A stretch of DNA of 32,722 bases from positions 1-32,722 of the forward strand of contig JADYYO010000061.1 in assembly GCA_020853615.1 (NCBI GenBank). Reading direction: 5' to 3'. Source of the stretch: Thermomicrobiales bacterium (GTDB lineage: Bacteria > Chloroflexota > Chloroflexia > Thermomicrobiales > UBA6265). Under the pieces are notes generated by a model. It saw nothing but the letters and a program-made list of their open reading frames with translations. It did not search any database and had not been told where the DNA came from. The stretch's first letter is position 1. Each line of letters begins with the position of its first letter. A program made the position numbers and the translations under genes. Shown piece by piece: positions 27,963 to 32,722 of this stretch.

Positions 27963-29126
27963 CTACGCGGCCGCCGTCGCTTCCATCGTGGGGCAAGACG
28001 GCGGCATCATCTCCGCCGTTGCGGTCGCCCCGGAGGCCCCCATCTCGATCCGGCCGATGATTCCCTGCCCCTGGTCGGCGCCAATCCCGGGGATCGACAC
28101 GTAGAGCGCGCCGTCGGGGCCGAAGGCGAGCGAAACGGGGAACATCAGCCCGCTCGCGACCTCCTCCTGGCTGTCACGCTCGGTCTGGCGCACGATGCGG
28201 CCGCTGCCCGGCGCCATGAAGGGGGGTTCCTGCAGATTCCCGGTCGAGATCTCCGTGGCGTACAGCGTGCCATCCGGGCCGACCGCGACATCGGTCACGG
28301 CCGTCAGCCCGGACCACACATCGGTCACCGTGCCATCCGGCGCGACGTGGATGACCTTGCTGGCGCCATCCGGGTAGGGCACCGGCGTCAGGAACCCGAC
28401 GTAGACGCCGCCCTGCGGCGCGGCCACCAGGCCGGTCGGCACGCGATGCTCCGCGGAGAGGTCAACGATGCGGGTGACCGTCCCATCCAGCGCGACATTC
28501 AGAAGCTGGCCACTGTTGGGATCGCCGACCCAGAATGAGCCGGTCGCGGGGTCGGCGACCAGGCTGAACCCGGCGGCGTCCGGATCATGGTCGGGGGGAA
28601 GGACCGCGACCGGGTTCGCCCGCACCCACGCGGAGAGGTCGGCGACCAGCTCGGCGGTGCCGTCGGCGAGGATGCGGTAGACCCCGGCGGGATGGGCGGC
28701 GTTGCCATGCGCCTCGCCGCCGCCATCGATCGAGGCGTAAAGCTGCCCGTCGAGAATCGCCAGATCCTCGACCCCGAGCACCTCGCCGACCGCCGTCACC
28801 ACCGACGGCAGATTGCCGGCCACCGGGACGGGGCACCCCGCCTCGATGCGGACGACGCTGGCGGTCAGACCACCGTGAAATGGACCCACGGGGGGGGCCG
28901 CGACCGGCGTCCCGGGCATCGTGCCGCCCGTGCCGGCCTGCGCCACGTAGAGCGTGCCATCGGGCGCCCAGACGACCCCGCGCGGATTGACGAGCCCCGC
29001 CGCGATGGGCGTGACCGCTGCTCCGCTCACTCCGGTGCCCGGTGTCGATTCCTGAGCGAGGGCGCGAGGAGCCAATAGTGTCACGAGGAGGACGAAAAGC
29101 AGAAGGGAGCGGAGCGAACGCGACAT
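27963..29126 (-). CDS. Secreted ScyD/ScyE-family beta-propeller protein
   Basis: The 387-residue product starts at the ATG at 29126 (GGAGG six bases upstream) with a signal peptide SLRSLLLFVLLVTLLAPRALAQ. The mature part repeats NHL-like propeller blades: NPRGVVWAPDGTLYVAQAG, LAILDGQLYASIDGGG, GVYRILADGTAELVADL, AVGPDGTLYATEIS and LAFGPDGALYVSIPG. These features and the GVVWAPDGTLYVA opening match ScyD/ScyE-family proteins named after cyanobacterial scytonemin genes; the bacterial homologues elsewhere have no defined role. It converges on the end of the ECF operon with a 136-base gap that shows no clear terminator. Confidence 0.87.
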   Translation of the reverse strand: MSRSLRSLLLFVLLVTLLAPRALAQESTPGTGVSGAAVTPIAAGLVNPRGVVWAPDGTLYVAQAGTGGTMPGTPVAAPPVGPFHGGLTASVVRIEAGCPVPVAGNLPSVVTAVGEVLGVEDLAILDGQLYASIDGGGEAHGNAAHPAGVYRILADGTAELVADLSAWVRANPVAVLPPDHDPDAAGFSLVADPATGSFWVGDPNSGQLLNVALDGTVTRIVDLSAEHRVPTGLVAAPQGGVYVGFLTPVPYPDGASKVIHVAPDGTVTDVWSGLTAVTDVAVGPDGTLYATEISTGNLQEPPFMAPGSGRIVRQTERDSQEEVASGLMFPVSLAFGPDGALYVSIPGIGADQGQGIIGRIEMGASGATATAEMMPPSCPTMEATAAA

Positions 29127-29204
29127 CGATGCCTCCGTTCTGAACTTCACGCCGATGCGACGCGTCACAACGTACGACGATCTCTGGTCACATCGGTGCG
29201 TCGC

Positions 29205-29232
29205 AGACTACACCGGAATCGGGGAATGTCAA
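29205..29232 (-). promoter_or_regulatory. Sigma-70-type promoter for the ScyD-like gene
   Basis: On the - strand TTGACA, 16 bases, TAGTCT. The -35 is perfect. Transcription would start about 70 bases before the ATG at 29126. Confidence 0.55.
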
Positions 29233-29272
29233 GACTCGAACGGATACATCTGGCCGGTGTGAAACCAGGCTT

Positions 29273-30922
29273 TCAACACGATAAGGACTCGCGCATGCGC
29301 AGGGCGAAGACCCGCGCCAGGTACGAGGCGAGCGCGCCCGACTGGTGCGGGAGACCGCGATAGCCAAGGTAGCCGTCCGGCCGGATCAGGGCGACGAGGC
29401 CGTCCCGCGCCTTGAAGATCCGCCCGATATCGCCCCTCCGGTCGATCAGCGCCGGGGTTGCGAGGGCGTGCTCGGGCGTGGCATCGAGTAGAAGGAATGG
29501 CCGCACGGCGCCGCCGACGATCTCGCGCGCCTCGCCCGCGCGGGATTCCAGCTCCGCCAGGCGGGATGCATCGGGCGCATCACCGGCAACGAGCAGCATG
29601 ACCCAACCACCGGCGGTCAGATCGAAGAGGGCGACCCGCGCCCCATCCGGGACGGTCTGGAGGGAGGCGTCTGGCACGCGATCCCCAGCGCGCAATCCCG
29701 CTCGCCTCGGGTCGGCGTCGACGGAGAGGAAGGCGCCGCGATAGTTGACCTGGAGCTGCGCCATGGCCCCGGTGAGCCGGCGGCGCACGGGCGGGAGCCC
29801 GACGAGCAGCGGGAGCAGATGCTCTCTGGCCACCCGCGCGAGCGGAGCTCGGGCGAGCATCAGTCGCGTCCCGAGGTCGGTGCCGCGCAGCACGCCGCGC
29901 GCGATCGGATACCGCTCGGCCTCGTAGGTGTCGAGGAGGCCGGGCGCGGCTTCGTCCCTGACGGCCAGGGCGAGCTTCCAGCCGAGATTGACGGCGTCCT
30001 GGATGCCCGTGTTCATCCCCTGTGCGCCGACGGGGCTGTGCACGTGGGCGGCGTCCCCGGCCAGGAAGACCGTCCCCTGTCGGTACCTGTCCGCCTGCCG
30101 CCGACTGATGCGAAAGGCCGACGCCCAGATCGGCTCGCCAATCCGGCGGAAATGCATCCCGGATCGCTGCCGCAGCACCGCCTCGGCGCGATCGGCGATA
30201 GCGGCCTCCGAGGGGAGATCCGCCGCCGACTCGGCCGGGGAAAGCGGCACGATCAGCCGGTATCGCCGCGCCTCCGGCAGAGGGATGACGGCGGCCTCGC
30301 CGCCGTCGCCGATCCAGATCTGCCCCTCATCGTGCGGAAGATTCCAGTCGATGACGACATCGGCGAGGAGAAAGCGCTCGGGATAGGCCGCTCCCGTGAA
30401 GGCGATCCCGGCTTCATGCCGGACCGTACTGTGCGCGCCATCGGCCCCGACGAGGTACCGCGAGAGGATTTCGACGACGCCCGATGGTCCCCGCACACTC
30501 GAGAGCACCCGGCCGTCATCGAGGCGATAGCCGAGGAGCTCGACGCCGCGCGCGACGTGGCCGCCAAGCCGAGAGAGGCGCTCCTCCAGCACGCGCTCGG
30601 TCTCGGCCTCGTTCATGACGAGGAGCGGCAGCGCGTCAGCCGCACTCCCATTCATCGGGATTCGCGCCAGCGTCCGCTCGCCCTCGGCCAGCCGGAAGGC
30701 ACGCGGGCGGACCGCTGGCGTCAACGCCTCCTCGGGGATCCCCATCAGTTGAAAGGCTTCGATCGTGCGCGTCTGGGTGCCGAGCGCCCGCGAGGAGGGC
30801 GAGCGCTCCTGCTGGCGGTCGATCAGGAGAAACGAAACGCCGCGCCGCGCCAACTCGATCGCCAGCGTCAACCCGGTCGGCCCGGCGCCGACGATCAGGA
30901 CATCCTCCGCGCGATCGGTCAT
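29273..30922 (-). CDS. FAD-dependent aromatic-ring monooxygenase (PheA/TfdB, class A flavoprotein)
   Basis: The 549-residue flavoprotein has the FAD dinucleotide fold DVLIVGAGPTGLTLAIELARRGV at the N-terminus, the DG motif YLVGADGAHSTVRHEAGI in the middle, and the GD motif TVFLAGDAAHVHSPVGAQGMNTGIQDAVNLGWKLALAV. A thioredoxin-like C-terminal domain (GDRVPDASLQTVPDGARVALFDLTAGGWVMLLV) completes the phenol-hydroxylase layout. These enzymes hydroxylate aromatics, polyketides or antibiotics such as rifampicin using NAD(P)H. The ATG at 30922 has GAGG six bases upstream; an ATG at 30952 adds ten residues and cannot be ruled out. Substrate unknown; no pathway genes lie next to it. Confidence 0.9.
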   Translation of the reverse strand: MTDRAEDVLIVGAGPTGLTLAIELARRGVSFLLIDRQQERSPSSRALGTQTRTIEAFQLMGIPEEALTPAVRPRAFRLAEGERTLARIPMNGSAADALPLLVMNEAETERVLEERLSRLGGHVARGVELLGYRLDDGRVLSSVRGPSGVVEILSRYLVGADGAHSTVRHEAGIAFTGAAYPERFLLADVVIDWNLPHDEGQIWIGDGGEAAVIPLPEARRYRLIVPLSPAESAADLPSEAAIADRAEAVLRQRSGMHFRRIGEPIWASAFRISRRQADRYRQGTVFLAGDAAHVHSPVGAQGMNTGIQDAVNLGWKLALAVRDEAAPGLLDTYEAERYPIARGVLRGTDLGTRLMLARAPLARVAREHLLPLLVGLPPVRRRLTGAMAQLQVNYRGAFLSVDADPRRAGLRAGDRVPDASLQTVPDGARVALFDLTAGGWVMLLVAGDAPDASRLAELESRAGEAREIVGGAVRPFLLLDATPEHALATPALIDRRGDIGRIFKARDGLVALIRPDGYLGYRGLPHQSGALASYLARVFALRMRESLSC

Positions 30923-31073
30923 CGTCGCCTCGCCAGCCTCTGCCTTTATCATGGCTTTATCCTACACTCGCCTCGTGGACGGCGATGCGGGGCATCCGGC
31001 GCTGACAAGACGTTCCAGGCCAGGCCGCGCGGGATCGTCGTGTTCATCGCGAGCTCGGCAAGAGGGGGACTTC

Positions 31074-31961
31074 GTGGGGCGGACCGAATCAACGAGTCGT
31101 CGCGGCGATTGGCGCTCCGCGTTGGCAAAGGCGATCACCCTGGTCATCACGCTCCTGCTCCTGTTCGGGGCCTTCCCCATGCCGGCTCGCGGCGAAGGCT
31201 GGACAGCGCCGCCCGCCAACGCCAGGTTCGACTACCAGATCGGCGGCGATTATCCGCTGCCCAGGGGCGTCAAGGTCGTCTCGCGCGACTGGTTCGAGGG
31301 CGAGCTTCACGATACCCCCGCCTACGGCATCTGCTACGTCAACGCCTTCCAGACGCAGCCGGACGATATGACCGTCGACCGCCCTGACGAAGCATCGAAT
31401 TGGCCGCCCAATCTCGTCCTGAAGAACCTCGGCGATCCGGATTGGCCCGGCGAATACCTCATCGACATCAGCGATGACGCCAAGCGGCAGCAGGCCGCCG
31501 ACTACGTTGATGAAACGATGCTTGGCGTGTGCGAGGCGAAGGGGTTCAAGGGGGTGGAGTTCGACAACCTCGACTCGTGGACTCGCTTCCAGGGCACCGG
31601 GAAGGCCACGGATGTTCCCTTTGGGCGCTCCGACGCGGTTATCTACGCGGCGCTTCTCGTCGAACGAGCCCATGGCCGCGGCCTGGCCGCCGCCCAGAAG
31701 AACACGGCCGAGCTGACGAAGCAGGAGGCGCGCGACATCATCGGCTTCGACTTCGCGATCGCCGAGGAGTGCGGGCGTTACAGGGAGTGCGGCCGCTATC
31801 GCGCCACCTACGGCAACCAGGTCTTCGTCATCGAGTACCGGAAGCAGGATTTCCAGCGTGATTGCAAGAAGAAGACGCTGCGGAAAAAACTCTCGATCGT
31901 CCTGCGCGACCGCGACGTCACGGCACCGAACTCGAAGTCCTACGTCTACCGCGCCTGCTGA
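31074..31961 (+). CDS. GH114-like secreted glycosidase (endo-alpha-1,4-polygalactosaminidase family)
   Basis: A GTG start at 31074 after AGAGGGGGA gives 295 residues with a signal peptide (ALAKAITLVITLLLLFGAFPMPARG). The TIM-barrel motifs of the GH114/TM1410 family follow: FDYQIGGDYPL, YGICYVNAFQTQPDD, KGVEFDNLDSW (with the likely catalytic Asp), AAQKNTAELT and FDFAIAEECGRYRECGRYRATYGNQVFVIEYRK. Family members cut galactosaminogalactan-type or Pel-type polysaccharides made of partly deacetylated GalNAc, often outside the cell. The ORF-track start at 30765 overlaps the divergent monooxygenase gene and is rejected. Whether it acts on the cell's own biofilm or another organism's polymer cannot be told. 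Confidence 0.83.
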   Translation: MGRTESTSRRGDWRSALAKAITLVITLLLLFGAFPMPARGEGWTAPPANARFDYQIGGDYPLPRGVKVVSRDWFEGELHDTPAYGICYVNAFQTQPDDMTVDRPDEASNWPPNLVLKNLGDPDWPGEYLIDISDDAKRQQAADYVDETMLGVCEAKGFKGVEFDNLDSWTRFQGTGKATDVPFGRSDAVIYAALLVERAHGRGLAAAQKNTAELTKQEARDIIGFDFAIAEECGRYRECGRYRATYGNQVFVIEYRKQDFQRDCKKKTLRKKLSIVLRDRDVTAPNSKSYVYRAC

Positions 31962-32020
31962 CCGGCGGTCGGCAAGCAGTTCAACCGCCACGGTCTTCCA
32001 GCAGGCCCTCCACCCCTTGA

Positions 32021-32136
32021 GGCGATGCCGGCGTCGCCCGGGCTGATCCGCCGCGACTGGAGCGGGAGGAGACGGCGTTGCCAGGACACAACAGTCCCGA
32101 GGGGAGGAACGCGGGTGACGCAGGCGCCGCCCCTAC
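32021..32136 (-). repeat. REP-like hairpin pair next to RAYT gene
   Basis: GGCGATGCCGGCGTCGCC and CCGGGCTGATCCGCCGCGACTGG at the left, GGGTGACGCAGGCGCCGCCC followed by CTAC at the right. The whole stretch aligns with 9770-9888 over about 115 bases. The right-hand hairpin on the - strand is GTAG plus stem, and its TAG is the stop codon of the transposase gene. Confidence 0.8.
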
Positions 32137-32681
32137 GGGCATGACGGCGAGTTTGCCTCCATCCAATGGCCAGGATGATCCTGATCCTCGTCCCAATTGG
32201 CCGGGTTGTTGGCAATGTACTCGCGCGTCGCTTCGAGCTCCCGATCGTTTCTGACGATCCGCTCGACGTAATTGCGCTGCCAGATCGGGGCATTGCCCAC
32301 GAGGTTGCGGCGTCTGGCCTCGCGGCTGACCGCGCTCTTGAACCCGCCGATCATGGCGCCGAGCGACCTCGACCGTGGACCGCTTTGACTCGACGTTAGC
32401 GATCTCCCGTCCGCGCCCGGCAGTATGACAATGCCGTGCACATGGTTCGGCATCACCACCCAGCTATCGATCATCAGGCCTGGCGTGTGTCGCGGAATCT
32501 CCTGCCAGGCGCTTGCGACGATTTAACCGATCGCGGAGAGGACGACCTCGCCCTCGCTGCCATGGCCGAACAGACAGCGGCGTTCCGCCGAGCAGAGTGT
32601 CACGAAGTAGGCATGGTTCCGCGTGTAATCGAAATCTCGCAATCGAATCGAGCGCCGTTGCGGAAGCCCGTTTCGATCCAT
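32133..32681 (-). pseudogene. REP-associated tyrosine transposase (RAYT, Y1_Tnp/IS200-like), broken by one in-frame stop
   Basis: Two ORFs in the same frame make one gene. The N-terminal part reads RRSIRLRDFDYTRNHAYFVTLCSAERRCLFG and the C-terminal part reads SWVVMPNHVHGIVIL, then IWQRNYVERIVRNDRELEATREYIANNPANW. NHVHGI is the HUH metal-binding motif, and YIANNP contains the probable catalytic tyrosine. Between them GGT TAA ATC interrupts the usual G-x-IV...W..IP stretch; GAA to TAA would explain it. RAYTs are single-copy domesticated transposases that act on REP hairpins with a GTAG foot; such a hairpin abuts this gene's 3' end. Start taken at the ATG at 32681; the window ends 41 bases further. 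Suppression or a sequencing error could make it functional. Confidence 0.8.
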
Positions 32682-32722
32682 GCGGTGCTCCGTCCTTCCT
32701 CCATGACTGGCCGAATCCAACG

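Noticed and set aside
1-32722. tRNA or rRNA genes
   Set aside because: No tRNA-like cloverleaf with GTTCRANYC-type arm or rRNA-like sequence was noticed on reading; a covariance-model scan was not possible here.

Overview
The window is GC-rich, densely coded bacterial DNA. Gene style and the load of interspersed palindromic repeats suggest a Chloroflexota bacterium of the Thermomicrobia/Sphaerobacter kind. This is inference: no rRNA or tRNA is present to prove it.

Region 1 (about 1-16885) looks like a catabolic island for four-carbon sugars and sugar acids. On the + strand are a PdxA2-type dehydrogenase and a DUF1537 four-carbon acid-sugar kinase with overlapping ends (predicted D-threonate to DHAP), followed by a DUF1345 membrane protein. 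On the - strand a CUT1 ABC transporter operon runs solute-binding protein, two permeases, two different MalK/UgpC-type ATPases and a D-2-hydroxyacid dehydrogenase. An FGGY sugar kinase follows after a repeat-filled gap. Divergent from this operon is a + strand operon of DeoR-family regulator, HAD phosphatase, fused DhaK-DhaL kinase and RpiB/LacB-type isomerase. The last two fit the D-erythrulose kinase / D-erythrulose-4-phosphate isomerase pair of tetritol catabolism. The divergent control region carries two similar ATCAC-N8/10-GTGAT sites flanked by TTTCA, which are good candidates for the DeoR-family operator.

Region 2 (17158-19606) is a housekeeping block: a possible small ORF, then a good extended -10 promoter, rpsP, khpA, rimM and a HIT-family hydrolase. 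Region 3 (19607-23000) holds repeats, a secreted 22-cysteine protein with its own promoter and a 22-bp perfect palindrome in the leader, an MTA/SAH-type nucleosidase, and a TauE/SafE exporter with a DUF1634 partner.

Region 4 (23068-27826) is the most interesting part. A cobalamin riboswitch precedes four genes joined by stop/start overlaps: a secreted alpha/alpha-barrel protein of the squalene-cyclase/transcobalamin fold class, a membrane-anchored DUF4430 (transcobalamin C-terminal-like) protein, an EcfT permease and a fused double EcfA ATPase. Together they look like a split, bacterial transcobalamin that feeds an ECF transporter for vitamin B12. No recognisable S component is encoded in the operon.

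Region 5 (27963-32722) carries a secreted ScyD/ScyE-type beta-propeller, an FAD aromatic monooxygenase, a divergent GH114-like secreted glycosidase, and at the right edge a REP-associated tyrosine transposase (RAYT) broken by one in-frame TAA. The stop codon of the RAYT lies inside the GTAG tetranucleotide of an abutting REP hairpin. Related GTAG/CTAC-flanked hairpins occur inside the ABC operon and beside the DeoR-type gene. Two further repeat families are spread through the intergenic regions: an 85-140 bp GTGTCATxCTGAG inverted repeat, and a CCCTCACCCC/GGGGTGAGGG element.
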